64,000 nt of DNA from Enterococcus sp. BWB1-3 (lineage in GTDB: Bacteria; Bacillota; Bacilli; Lactobacillales; Enterococcaceae). The stretch spans positions 1-64,000 of the forward strand of contig NZ_JADOEP010000003.1 in NCBI RefSeq assembly GCF_016745275.1, read 5' to 3'. The position numbers and the translations under genes were made by a program. Shown here piece by piece: positions 16,431-25,649 of this stretch. The notes beneath the pieces are model-generated. The model saw only the letters and a program-made list of their open reading frames with translations, had not been told where the DNA came from and did not search any database. Every line of letters begins with the position of its first letter. The first letter of the stretch is position 1.

Positions 16431-16825
16431 AAAATCAATTTATGCAAACCAGTTTTCTAACAACTATTTGGGTACTTGGAATTACAACACTCGTATACGG
16501 GAACTCCACCGTTAAGTTGAGCAGTTTTTGGTCTATCATAGGAATTTCAATTATTATAGCTGCAATTTTCGGTATCATTTATCCTTATATTTGGAACTAT
16601 GGTACTTGGACAGCACCAGTGAATATTACAATAACAACACTGGTCAATTTTTTGAGCGGATTTGCTGCTGTTTTTCTTTTTTCAAAAGATATGTTTGAAC
16701 TGATCACACCTTACTGGTGGGCAATATTACTGCTGAATTTGCTCCTTCATATCATTGCATTCTATTTTTATAGAAATTATCAGAATAAAAAAATGGTCAC
16801 TGAACTGAATCATTTAGCTAAATAA
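16415..16825 (+). CDS. DUF3021-like membrane partner of the LytTR regulator
   Basis: A 136-residue protein with four predicted membrane segments (about residues 15-30, 39-61, 71-90 and 99-118) and a basic C-terminal tail. The start lies inside the end of the LytTR gene with GGAGG upstream. Size, topology and gene order match the DUF3021-like inhibitors that sequester LytTR regulators at the membrane. Specific assignment rests on context. Confidence 0.7.
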   Translation: MFKELKNQFMQTSFLTTIWVLGITTLVYGNSTVKLSSFWSIIGISIIIAAIFGIIYPYIWNYGTWTAPVNITITTLVNFLSGFAAVFLFSKDMFELITPYWWAILLLNLLLHIIAFYFYRNYQNKKMVTELNHLAK

Positions 16826-16908
16826 GAATCATTGAGAGTGTCCTATTAAAGAGTTGATACTAGAAAAATCTAGGTATTAATCTTACTTAAAAACCAGTAA
16901 TACTAATT

Positions 16909-16959
16909 AAACAGCAGAGCTTGGAACACCTTTCCTGCCCCTCCCAAGCTCTGCTGTTT
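16909..16959 (+). terminator. Strong terminator of the LytTR operon
   Basis: A perfect 16-bp inverted repeat (16909-16924 with 16944-16959) ending in TTT. It occupies most of the 311-bp gap before the convergent gene ending at 17137; nothing else is seen there. Confidence 0.7.
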
Positions 16960-17136
16960 CTATAACTAAATAATAAACACTTGAAACGCACAATTTCAGA
17001 TTAAGTGCCTATCTCCTCTCCAGTTTAGTGCAGCCCTAACTCACACAAAACAATACTCTCCGGAAAAATTGCGGTTCTAAATTCAGCAGCTGTTATTTAT
17101 GAGCAGCACTCATAAAACCTTTATTAATCTTATCTT

Positions 17137-18894
17137 CTAATTTCCATTGTATCCCCTGCTTAAATCAATCAAGCTCATCAAATCAAACCCTGTATTCATA
17201 CTTGAGTAGATGGAACACACCACAAATAATTCCTTTCCGGCAAATATCACCTTCTTGAACCTGCCCGAAGATGGCGGAATATGGTGATGCCCATGGACAG
17301 CCCCGAGGATATTGTATTGTTCAAACAGGGTCTCAATTTCCGGCTCTGTACAAACATATTCCTTGTTGTATGCATTGCTTTTCGGCGAAAGCATACTGAG
17401 CTCATTAAACAGAGGCGCATGCGAAACAATAACAGTGGGTATCTCATAATCTTCAGCAAGCAATTCTTTTAAGGCTTTGAGAATAAAGCGTTGCTGCTGT
17501 TTTTTTCGTCTGACCTGTGCAACAGGAATAGTAAGCCCTATATAGCGAATGCCATTATGAACAAGACTGCTGTTATTCAGCAGATTAACTCGAGGAAAAC
17601 GTTTCTCCACTTCCCCTTTTACCACCTCATAATAAACATGATCACCTGGCGGCAGCAAATACCAGGACTCATCCGGATTGACCAAAAGTACTTTGAACCA
17701 GTGCTCTTCGAAAAACGGCCGCCATTTATCCCACTGTTCACCTTTTTTGTATCGACTGTCCGGCAAGACATCCACCAGTTCATGATTTCCCAGAACATAA
17801 ATTCCCCGAATGTCTTCATTTTCTACATGAGAATCCGAAATATCTCCGACCAGAATATTGAAGTGATTGTTCGTAAATGGAAACTTGCCGTCAATTGTAT
17901 GCATGTCAGAAACCACATTGACAAGATTTGTATTTTCCGTTGAATGCACATTTTCAAAATATTTCATCAGCTCATTTGGATCAGTACTATGTGCAACATA
18001 ATTTTTTCGTATCTCAGACAGCTCTTTTCCATATTCTGAACGTAACAGCGGTTTATTATTTGCCGGCACAGATTCTTTCGTAACAAGCATCGATTCTTCT
18101 ATCGTCTGTTTCACTTCCTGAGGCAGCAGCGCCAGCGCCGGTTGTATATCGGAATCAAACGTCAGTCGTTTATACATCGTGTGCTCATCAAAAAGATGTG
18201 TCTGCACAGCGGTTTCCAGCAACTGGATATTTTTCCCGTCTGTTGTAATCGGCAAAGCGTGCGTCAGCTGTACAACAAAATTTAGGAATTCTGAAATATA
18301 GCCGGAGATTCCCGTTTTCACATTTTCAGTAAATAAAAATTTCCCGGGAAGATTTGCGGAAAGAGGACCTGTTTCATCATGCTGCAGCAACCGCCCCAGA
18401 ATTTGGATCATAAATAAAGGCTGTTCAAAAATTGCGTTATAGGCCTGAACAACTTCAGCAGAGTCCTTGTCTACTCGCTTATTCATCACCTGAAAAATAC
18501 TCAGCATTAAATATTTCTCCAGATTGGTTTTATGTGATTCAATATATCGCTGTACTTCTTCCGGATGAAGCAAATACTGGATTGCTGCGCGCTGAATATA
18601 GTTTCTGGCAGTATCATAAGGAATCGCCGAATATACAAGATCGCCTCTGGAAGACAGCGCCATGGAATCCTCTCTTACATTGTAGGTCAATTGAAAATAG
18701 TCATTTTTAAAAAGCGTCTTATTAACAGGACGTCGTTTATTCTCTGGATAAAGATCGAAACGTGAGACAAGCTCTGATGGCAGTACACTTGAACTTTTCA
18801 CTGATGTCAAAGCATTCATATTCTCTTGCTTTATTGATTCAAACGGCTGCTGTTTTCCAACAATTAAATAATCATTTTCACCACTTGTTTCCAT
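17137..18894 (-). CDS. Calcineurin-like metallophosphoesterase with a large N-terminal domain
   Basis: A 585-residue cytoplasmic protein. The C-terminal ~250 residues carry the dimetal phosphoesterase motifs: VSDMHT (D-x-H), GDISDS, GNHE, VIVSHAP and GAVHGHHH (G-H-x-H). The first ~320 residues are an unrecognised, mostly helical region (SRGDLVYSAIPYDTARNYIQ, LMLSIFQVMNKRV). There is no signal peptide. It is the last gene of a minus-strand set with a nucleotidase, a second phosphoesterase and a Phn transporter, so a role in internal phosphoester processing is likely. Substrate unknown. It may be transcribed alone, as 446 bp separate it from the next gene. Confidence 0.75.
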   Translation of the reverse strand: METSGENDYLIVGKQQPFESIKQENMNALTSVKSSSVLPSELVSRFDLYPENKRRPVNKTLFKNDYFQLTYNVREDSMALSSRGDLVYSAIPYDTARNYIQRAAIQYLLHPEEVQRYIESHKTNLEKYLMLSIFQVMNKRVDKDSAEVVQAYNAIFEQPLFMIQILGRLLQHDETGPLSANLPGKFLFTENVKTGISGYISEFLNFVVQLTHALPITTDGKNIQLLETAVQTHLFDEHTMYKRLTFDSDIQPALALLPQEVKQTIEESMLVTKESVPANNKPLLRSEYGKELSEIRKNYVAHSTDPNELMKYFENVHSTENTNLVNVVSDMHTIDGKFPFTNNHFNILVGDISDSHVENEDIRGIYVLGNHELVDVLPDSRYKKGEQWDKWRPFFEEHWFKVLLVNPDESWYLLPPGDHVYYEVVKGEVEKRFPRVNLLNNSSLVHNGIRYIGLTIPVAQVRRKKQQQRFILKALKELLAEDYEIPTVIVSHAPLFNELSMLSPKSNAYNKEYVCTEPEIETLFEQYNILGAVHGHHHIPPSSGRFKKVIFAGKELFVVCSIYSSMNTGFDLMSLIDLSRGYNGN

Positions 18895-19340
18895 ATAATC
18901 ACCTCACGCTTTCGAATGAATAACCAATCCATTCTCCTGATTTTTATTCCATAACTTTGTCATGTCTTCCCTTCATTATATCATCTCTTCAATCATTCGA
19001 ATTAACGGGATTAAAAAAACACACTGAAATGAATGACAAACAAGGCTCGATGCCCTACCCGCGCTCAATCCAGTATGTTTTCTTGTTTCGTACAAAAGTT
19101 ATGACAAAAGCACTTAGCTCCGAGAACTAAGAACAGGGATGCTCACCGCTTGTAAGCTCTAAACTGTACCAAGCATTTATGCGAGAAGACATCGAATCAC
19201 TTCTTTCTTCGTGATTCGACGCCATAAAAAGGACAAGCTGAAAATTGCCAAAAAAGCTTATGAGAGCGTATCACTTTGTATTGAGAACCAAAACGGAGTC
19301 CTTCAAGAGACTGTGACCACTCTGTTCGGTATAATGATTC
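18895..19340. other. Intergenic region with a palindrome
   Basis: No gene is seen. A 9-bp inverted repeat (19192-19200 with 19211-19219) lacks a T run. Positions about 19285-19310 share a GGA--GAAGTCCTTCAA-like stretch (opposite orientation) with about 21055-21075, suggesting a dispersed intergenic repeat flanking the nucleotidase gene. Confidence 0.35.
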
Positions 19341-20894
19341 TTAATTACCTAAAACCACCTGAAAATTTTGATTTGTTTCAGCTTTAATTATCGGGTGCTG
19401 CTTTAAGTAATCAGCGATCAATTCTGTCATATCGATTTGAATCTCCCGCACAATTTTTCCTGCATTAAACATCTTATAATTACCTCCGCCAACTGCACGG
19501 TACTGATTCACAACTACTTCAAGCTCCTGCTCCGGAGTAACTGCTTTTTCATAAAATAAGAGCTGAGTAATTCTTTGTCCCGGCGGCTCACTCATATCAA
19601 TCGTATAATCAATACCTTCATACATGTCATAGTTATAATACTGCGGCTTTGGTTTGATAAATGCAGGATTAAAAATAATCTTCCCATCCTCAACTGCCAA
19701 ATAATTTGCCGTTTGCTCCAAAGCTTCCCGCAACTCGGCTCCGGTAATCTTTATCACCGCCAAAGTATTAGGATAAACATAGTTAGTAATAACATCCCGC
19801 ATGGTGATTATCTGATTGAAGCCTTTTCCTTCATTGTTGAACAGTGCTGTTCCAGATATCTCAGCGCCGCTGGCAGCCATTTGTACATGATTGATAAATT
19901 CTACATAAGGATGCTCAACGAGACGCGCCTGCATGGGATCTGTAATCTGCATCGATCCTTCAACCTGTCCCAGAGGCTGATCCAGCCACTTGTCCAAATC
20001 ATCTTCCAATGATTCGACTAAAGTAAGAATTTCTGGATCAGCCGCAGTATTCTCAACTGAGTGCAGAGCCGCACTGCTGTCAACAACAACCACTTTCTCC
20101 CCCTTCTTCTCCACCGTTAACTGAATCTCTCCGATATGACTGCCTCGATAGCCTGGCTGAACAACAGGTACACCATTTAAGAACGCAGCGATTTGTCGAT
20201 GCTGATGTCCTGTAAAAAGAGCATCAATTCCCGCCACTTCCTGTAACAGCGCATAGCCTTCATTTTCACCGGTCAGCACTTCTGTTGCTTCCCCAGTCTC
20301 TAAATCTCTTTCAAAGCCTCCATGATAACAAACAATCACAAGATCAGCCATTTGTCTCAGCTTCGGAATATATTTTTTAGCCGTTTGGATAATGCTCTCA
20401 AACTGCATTCCCTGAATTGTTTCTGGTTGTTCCCAGTGGGGGATGTATTGTGTTGTCAGTCCCAGGACAGCAATTTTTATTCCCTCTTTTTCAAGGATCG
20501 TATACCCTTGTCCAAAATAAGGCGCCCCCTGTTCATTGAGGATATTGGCTGCCAAAATAGGCGCCGTATAGCTGCTGAGTGTTTTCTTCAAGTATGCTTT
20601 TCCATAGTTGAACTCATGATTGCCCAACAGCTGAACATCATACCCCATATGATTTATAACACTTGTCAATTCACTTGCTGAAGACCTTTTTTTTGCAACA
20701 TAGTAGCTCAAAGGAGACCCCTGAATAAAATCGCCATTTTCAATCATGATTACCGGTCCTTCAGCTTGTTCACGCAGTTCTTTCATTTTAGCGGCAACCT
20801 TTGCTGCGCCAATCGCCAAATCCTGCTTGCTTATATAATCAGTTGGATAGACATACCCATGCATGTCACTTGTTTCAAGAAAAGTAATTTTCAT
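19341..20894 (-). CDS. 5'-nucleotidase/2',3'-cyclic phosphodiesterase family protein
   Basis: A 517-residue enzyme of the UshA/YfkN/CpdB superfamily. The N-terminal metallophosphoesterase domain has ETSDMHGY (Asp 10, His 12), ENGDFIQGS, LLGNHEFNYG, CYHGG and FTGHQHR. The C-terminal 5'-nucleotidase domain runs from about residue 320 (NNEGKG, ITNYVYPNTLAVIKITGAEL) with YRAVGGGNY. No signal peptide or anchor is present, so it acts in the cytoplasm, unlike most relatives. AAAGGAGCG precedes ATG. Next to the Phn-type transporter it probably releases phosphate from imported nucleotides or other phosphoesters. Confidence 0.82.
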   Translation of the reverse strand: MKITFLETSDMHGYVYPTDYISKQDLAIGAAKVAAKMKELREQAEGPVIMIENGDFIQGSPLSYYVAKKRSSASELTSVINHMGYDVQLLGNHEFNYGKAYLKKTLSSYTAPILAANILNEQGAPYFGQGYTILEKEGIKIAVLGLTTQYIPHWEQPETIQGMQFESIIQTAKKYIPKLRQMADLVIVCYHGGFERDLETGEATEVLTGENEGYALLQEVAGIDALFTGHQHRQIAAFLNGVPVVQPGYRGSHIGEIQLTVEKKGEKVVVVDSSAALHSVENTAADPEILTLVESLEDDLDKWLDQPLGQVEGSMQITDPMQARLVEHPYVEFINHVQMAASGAEISGTALFNNEGKGFNQIITMRDVITNYVYPNTLAVIKITGAELREALEQTANYLAVEDGKIIFNPAFIKPKPQYYNYDMYEGIDYTIDMSEPPGQRITQLLFYEKAVTPEQELEVVVNQYRAVGGGNYKMFNAGKIVREIQIDMTELIADYLKQHPIIKAETNQNFQVVLGN

Positions 20895-21279
20895 TTAATC
20901 GCTCCTTTAAAATAGATAAAGAAAAACAGTCGAGACAGCCTCTTGCTTGTCTCGAATAACCGCAGAAACAGAAATGTTCAGCGCTGTCTCTATGAGTTTC
21001 ACTACACTACATTTCGTTTCGATCTCATCAATTTCTAAATGGCAAAGCCGTTAAGTTTTTGAAGGACTTCGTTCCAAACCTCGAGACAAAAGCTTGAAGC
21101 TTATTGTTTTTTCTGTCCCGTCGTTTATTTGAGTTTTCCAAATACTATAAGTCTAAGAACCTTTGTATTTCAGATTCCTGTTTGTATCTTTTGCTTTTAT
21201 TCACATAAAAGTCGGCAGCTCTGCAACAACTAAAATTAGAGACACTCGAAAAAATCTCTTTCAGCACAAGCTGTGTGGC
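20895..21279. other. Intergenic region with hairpins
   Basis: No gene. An 8-bp stem (20931-20938 with 20949-20956) lies upstream of the nucleotidase gene, and short repeats resembling the 19.3-kb spacer are present. The nucleotidase may have its own promoter here, but none matches consensus well. Confidence 0.35.
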
Positions 21280-22083
21280 TTACACACTCAAATCAAGGGT
21301 TTTCAGCACATGACCCGGTTTGAAGTTTTCTGACAGCTGCCTTGTCATCTCTCCCTGCTCGAAATGGTACAAATTATAGCCATATCCTTCTTCAAAGCGA
21401 ACAATTCCAGCACCCTCATCTTCTCCGATAAACGACATGCCGGCAACCGTATAATATGGAATCCCGTTAATTCTTCCTATAAAAGGATGATGAGTATGTC
21501 CATTTAATATACAACGAATATCATAGGGTGCAACTAGCTCAAGAAATCGGTCGGTTCCCGACCACTTTGGTGTAGCACTTTGCTGCGACAGAAGATGATG
21601 ATGTGTCACCAAAATAATTGGTCGGTCTTTTAGTTTATTCAGCGTCATTTCCAGCCACTGAAACTGCTCTTCATTTACACAACCATCTGCCTGAGCATAA
21701 CATGAATTGTCAAAAGCCAGAACAGTGAAATCAGGGTAGTCCACAACCTGATTATAAGGTAAGTCGGATGCTTCTTCCTCACACCAGCCTGAGCGGAAGT
21801 GTCTCTTGATATCATGATTTCCTAAAGTAACGATCACATCCGTATTCCCCAATGCTTCATACAGCCATTCTTTAAAAAAACGATAGTCTTCTGCCTCTCC
21901 ATCCTCTGTCAGATCTCCGCTGATAATAACAATATCCAGCACAGTCTGCTGCTGAACACGCTCCAAACATTGTGCTAAAGGGATCAAAGGACTCTGCATA
22001 CTAGCGAGCATTCCTTTATACCCTTCTTCACATGCTTCGTAGGTTCTGCGAAAATGAATATCTGATATATGCAATATGTTCAT
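21280..22083 (-). CDS. CpdA-like metallophosphoesterase
   Basis: A 267-residue calcineurin-like phosphodiesterase resembling class III cyclic nucleotide phosphodiesterases: HISDIHF (Asp 8, His 10), ISGDLTEDGE, VTLGNHD, VTHHHLL and LNGHTHHPF. Cytoplasmic. It follows the second permease gene with only 2 bp between, so it is part of the Phn operon and likely processes an imported phosphoester. cAMP is not assumed; glycerophosphodiesters or nucleotides are equally plausible. Confidence 0.78.
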   Translation of the reverse strand: MNILHISDIHFRRTYEACEEGYKGMLASMQSPLIPLAQCLERVQQQTVLDIVIISGDLTEDGEAEDYRFFKEWLYEALGNTDVIVTLGNHDIKRHFRSGWCEEEASDLPYNQVVDYPDFTVLAFDNSCYAQADGCVNEEQFQWLEMTLNKLKDRPIILVTHHHLLSQQSATPKWSGTDRFLELVAPYDIRCILNGHTHHPFIGRINGIPYYTVAGMSFIGEDEGAGIVRFEEGYGYNLYHFEQGEMTRQLSENFKPGHVLKTLDLSV

Positions 22084-22085
22084 GG

Positions 22086-22868
22086 TTATCTCAATTTCTT
22101 TCTAATAATTCCAGTGATTTGATCCAAAATAAACACAGTAACAACCACTCCAATCAAAATAATACTGACTTTCTCCCAGCTGCGCGTCTGAATCGCAAAG
22201 ATTAAGGGCGCACCAATTCCGCCGGCACCGACCAGCCCAAGCGTTGCTGCACTCCGAACAGCGATTTCAAAATGATTCAGCGCCAGCGAGCTATAAATCG
22301 GCAGCAGATAAGAAAAACGGACAGAAAACAAGGTCTGCCAAAAATTGGCGCCAACTGCATACATTTCTTCCACCGACCGTTCATCCATTGCTTCCATTTC
22401 TTCTGTAAACAGTTTTCCCAGCATGCCGATTTGATGAACACCAATTGCCATAACACCGGCAAACGGACCCGGTCCAACCACTTTTACAAAAATAATTGCA
22501 AAAACCAGCTCAGGAAAAGCACGCAACACATTACAGACAAACTTGCCGACTCTTGTAACCATTGGATGTGCAGACCATAGATTGACGGCACTCAGCAACG
22601 TTAACGGAATAGCCAGAACAGTGGCAATCATTGTCCCCAGACAGGCAATACCGATTGTCAGCAGCAAAAGACTGACCAAATCTTCCCCGCTGCCGTCGTA
22701 GAAAAAGCGCCAGTCCGGCTGGCTCAGTCCTTTTAATACATCCATTCCCATCGAAAGCGAAAAAGTACTTAATCCGGAATAATCAATACTCACAGCTGAA
22801 ATCACAACGAGAGCAATCAGAACACTGATTGACAGTATCGTTTTTTTGCTCATTTCACGAATCATCAT
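22086..22868 (-). CDS. phnE: Phosphonate/phosphite-type ABC transporter permease 2
   Basis: A 260-residue membrane permease with about six membrane segments and the ABC inner-membrane EAA region near VGANFWQTLFSVRFSYLLPI, followed by the PhnE-typical LVGAGGIGAPL. It is paired with a second permease gene that overlaps it by 4 bp, so the transporter is a PhnE heterodimer with PhnC and PhnD. AGGAGGT lies before ATG 22868. Confidence 0.85.
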   Translation of the reverse strand: MMIREMSKKTILSISVLIALVVISAVSIDYSGLSTFSLSMGMDVLKGLSQPDWRFFYDGSGEDLVSLLLLTIGIACLGTMIATVLAIPLTLLSAVNLWSAHPMVTRVGKFVCNVLRAFPELVFAIIFVKVVGPGPFAGVMAIGVHQIGMLGKLFTEEMEAMDERSVEEMYAVGANFWQTLFSVRFSYLLPIYSSLALNHFEIAVRSAATLGLVGAGGIGAPLIFAIQTRSWEKVSIILIGVVVTVFILDQITGIIRKKLR

Positions 22869-23644
22869 TTGAACGACCTCCTAACCCGTTCACTTAGTTT
22901 GTCGACAATTGTTACAGTTACTAAAATCGTAAGAATAATGATTGAAACACGCTCATATTTTAACAACGCCAGAGAAGAATTCAAAATCACACCGATTCCC
23001 CCCGCACCAACATAGCCTAGAATAGTCGATGCACGGACATTCACTTCAAATGCATAAAAGGCATACCCGATAAACTGATTGATTACCTGCGGGACTACTG
23101 ACCAGACAGCTGTCTGTATTTTATTGGCGCCAACTGCTGCTGCTGCCTCCAGCGGTCCAAAGTCAATCGTTTCAATCACCTGAAACATCAACTGGGAAAC
23201 CATTCCAAATGTAAAAACAGCAATCGTCAAGACACCAGCCGCTTCACCTATCCCAAAGATCGCAACGAAAAGAGCGGCTAAGAGCAGCGTAGGAATCGTA
23301 CGGACCAAGCCAAGAAAAAAACGAATAATCGTTGAAATCAGGCGATTGTCTGTGGCTACCGTTGTAGCTGCGAAACTGACTGGTATAGCCAGACCTACAC
23401 CAAGAACAGTCCCTAGCAGCGACATTGCCAGAGTTTTGAGCATCGGACTGATCAGTCTGGGCAAATAACCAAAATCAGGGTGAATAAATCGCGACAAAAA
23501 AGCCGTCATTTGGCTTGAATTCGAAATGACTTTTGAAAAATCAGCTCCCGTAATCCAGACACTTCCCTGAAAACAGAGTAGCAAAAAAAGAAGCAGCAGT
23601 AAATGCTTATACCAGTTAAAATGTACAGTCTCTTTCAATTTCAT
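22865..23644 (-). CDS. phnE: Phosphonate/phosphite-type ABC transporter permease 1
   Basis: A 259-residue permease with an N-terminal membrane segment and about five more. It carries the EAA-like loop ([20 protein letters not shown]) and [12 protein letters not shown] shared with the second permease. It overlaps phnC upstream and the other permease downstream by 4 bp each, which argues for one polycistronic mRNA and equimolar synthesis. Confidence 0.85.
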   Translation of the reverse strand: MKLKETVHFNWYKHLLLLLFLLLCFQGSVWITGADFSKVISNSSQMTAFLSRFIHPDFGYLPRLISPMLKTLAMSLLGTVLGVGLAIPVSFAATTVATDNRLISTIIRFFLGLVRTIPTLLLAALFVAIFGIGEAAGVLTIAVFTFGMVSQLMFQVIETIDFGPLEAAAAVGANKIQTAVWSVVPQVINQFIGYAFYAFEVNVRASTILGYVGAGGIGVILNSSLALLKYERVSIIILTILVTVTIVDKLSERVRRSFK

Positions 23645-24405
23645 ATGCTTTCCCTGTCCTCTTCAAAAATAGCTTTGCCGTAAATCTTTTCCAAACGAGC
23701 TTCTGTCAGTTCCTCAGGATTCCCATCAAAAACCACCTGCCCTGCATTCAATGCAATAATGCGTGTGGAAAATTCTCTTGCCAGCGGTACTGAGTGCAGA
23801 TTGACAATCACGGTTTTATTCATTGTCTGATTAATACTTTTCAGATCCTGCATTACTTTTTGTGTCGTAATCGGATCTAATGACGAAACTGGTTCATCCG
23901 CCAAAATAACAGGTGCCTGCTGTACCAATGCACGGGCAATGGAAACCCGCTGCTGCTGACCTCCGCTCAGCTCATCACTGCGTGTATGTAATTTATCTGA
24001 CAAACCAACTGTTTCCAGCGCATCTTTTGTCCGCTGATAGTCTTCTTTTGTAAACAATCCAAAAATACTTTTTAACGTAGAATAATAGCCCAGCCTTCCG
24101 GACAGGACATTCTTTTGGACAGTACTTCGTTTCACCAGATTAAAGCTCTGTGAAATCAGCCCGATTTGTCGGCGAATCAGCCGCAGCTCTTTCTTGCCTG
24201 CTTTGGTAATTGAGGTTCCATTAACACGGATATCCCCTTCTGTAATGGGTACCAGACGGTTGATGGAGCGCAGCAGCGTACTCTTGCCGGCACCGCTTAA
24301 CCCGATAATTGAAACAAATTCCCCTTCTTCTATTGTCAGGTTGATCTTTTGCAGACCCTTCACACCATTTGGGTAAACCTTTGAAACATTGTCAAAAATA
24401 ATCAT
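23641..24405 (-). CDS. phnC: Phosphonate-type ABC transporter ATP-binding protein
   Basis: A 254-residue ABC ATPase: Walker [10 protein letters not shown]-loop near LISQSFNL, signature LSGGQQQR, Walker B VILADEP followed by VSSLDP, and the H-loop in NLHSV. PhnC proteins energise phosphonate, phosphite or phosphate-ester uptake. ATG 24405 ([14 protein letters not shown]) is chosen over the start at 24438 because GAGGAAAG precedes it at proper spacing. Confidence 0.88.
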   Translation of the reverse strand: MIIFDNVSKVYPNGVKGLQKINLTIEEGEFVSIIGLSGAGKSTLLRSINRLVPITEGDIRVNGTSITKAGKKELRLIRRQIGLISQSFNLVKRSTVQKNVLSGRLGYYSTLKSIFGLFTKEDYQRTKDALETVGLSDKLHTRSDELSGGQQQRVSIARALVQQAPVILADEPVSSLDPITTQKVMQDLKSINQTMNKTVIVNLHSVPLAREFSTRIIALNAGQVVFDGNPEELTEARLEKIYGKAIFEEDRESI

Positions 24406-24531
24406 GAACTTTCCTCTTTTATAATGAGGTCGGGACAAACACCCTTATGAATATTTGCCCCGCCGGTTATTTAATTTTTCCTTATCGCATGTGTCCGGGA
24501 ATCCGCAGCCTTTCCCAGACCAATTACTCAT

Positions 24532-25458
24532 TTATTCTGCTGCTTTTTCAGTATATGCTCGAATCGTATCATAAGCAGAATCTGCCGCTTCTTCATAGCC
24601 CTGATGTCCCCACAATGACATCGCTTCAGCACCTTCTTCATCAGCTTTCATCCCCAGAAAGACTTCTTTAATTTCTGCCTTCAGTGTCTCATCCATTTCC
24701 GGTTGAACAGCAATAGCATCATTCGGGATATCCCCTTCTGTCAGATACAGTACGCTTAAATCCTTAAACAAATCATCATCAGAAAAGCTTGATGCAAATA
24801 CATTTCTGGCGCCTTCAAATACAAATGCCGCATCCATTTGCCCATTTAATACAGCCGTAATCTCACTTGGAATATCATTGACTGTTGTGATCGTTGCATC
24901 GGTTGTCGGATCAACGCCTGCATCCTTCAGCTCCGCCACTGGATAGATATATCCGCTGGCTGAGTTAGGACTCAATGCTGCAATTTTCTTCCCTTTTAAA
25001 TCCGTTAATTTCTTTATATCACTGTCTGCCCGAACCAGAATTTCTCCTTTAAAGGTATTTGTCAGCTCCCCCTCTAACGGCAAGCCGGTTTCCTGATCAT
25101 AATCCCCTAGCTGTGAAGTTAAAATAGCCTCTGCTGCATCCATATCTTTGGCCTGAACATAAGCTGCAGGCGGCATAATTCCTATGTCAACCTGTCCTGA
25201 AGCCATCGCTTCGACAATTGTTGAATAATCAGTAGCCAAGGTTACCTCTACTTCACGATCCAGTTTCTTTGATAAATATTCGGCAAATGGTTTTGCTTTT
25301 GCTTCCATACTGCCGTCATTATTTGTCGGCACGAATTGAACAGTTAATTTGTCCTTCTTTGACTCATCTGAACTGTTGCTGTTTCCTGAATTACACCCAG
25401 ATAAAGCCGCTACTAGTATAATCCCCATAAACACCTTAGCCAATTTCTTAAAATGCAT
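24532..25458 (-). CDS. phnD: PhnD-type substrate-binding lipoprotein
   Basis: A 308-residue lipoprotein: signal with lipobox ALSGC (residues ~18-22), then a periplasmic-binding-protein type 2 fold of the PhnD family (LTVQFVPTNNDGSM, LATDYSTIVEAMASGQVDIG, SPNSASGYIYPV, AAFVFEGARNV). It binds the ligand outside the cell and delivers it to the two permeases. Specificity (phosphonate, phosphite, phosphate ester) cannot be read from the sequence. The enzymes in the operon point to phosphoesters. First gene of the operon; a CRP-like palindrome lies upstream. Confidence 0.85.
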   Translation of the reverse strand: MHFKKLAKVFMGIILVAALSGCNSGNSNSSDESKKDKLTVQFVPTNNDGSMEAKAKPFAEYLSKKLDREVEVTLATDYSTIVEAMASGQVDIGIMPPAAYVQAKDMDAAEAILTSQLGDYDQETGLPLEGELTNTFKGEILVRADSDIKKLTDLKGKKIAALSPNSASGYIYPVAELKDAGVDPTTDATITTVNDIPSEITAVLNGQMDAAFVFEGARNVFASSFSDDDLFKDLSVLYLTEGDIPNDAIAVQPEMDETLKAEIKEVFLGMKADEEGAEAMSLWGHQGYEEAADSAYDTIRAYTEKAAE

Positions 25459-25499
25459 TTTTTCTCCTCCTGTTGGAAAATGATTTCTAGTACCTCTAA

Positions 25500-25541
25500 A
25501 TCATATCAAGAAATGAAACTTTTTGAAGTGACACACGTCAC
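25500..25541 (-). promoter_or_regulatory. CRP/FNR-like operator and -10 element of the phn operon
   Basis: GTGA-N6-TCAC at 25528-25541 lies between phnD and the divergent Crp/Fnr regulator gene. A minus-strand TATGAT (25500-25505) puts the transcription start near 25493, so the palindrome centre is about 41.5 bp upstream: the classical class II activation position. No good -35 hexamer is seen for phnD, in line with activation. Confidence 0.55.
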
Positions 25542-25593
25542 ATTTACACGATTTTTACATACAATTTACAAAAAAAGATCATTATCGTTCGCA

Positions 25594-25622
25594 TTGAGAC
25601 TAAATCCTTTCTACGTTATAAT
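25594..25622 (+). promoter_or_regulatory. Promoter of the Crp/Fnr regulator
   Basis: TTGAGA (25594-25599) and TATAAT (25617-25622) with a 17-bp spacer, 28 bp before the start at 25650. Confidence 0.65.
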
Positions 25623-25649
25623 AAAGAAAAAGCACAGGAGAGACTTTCC

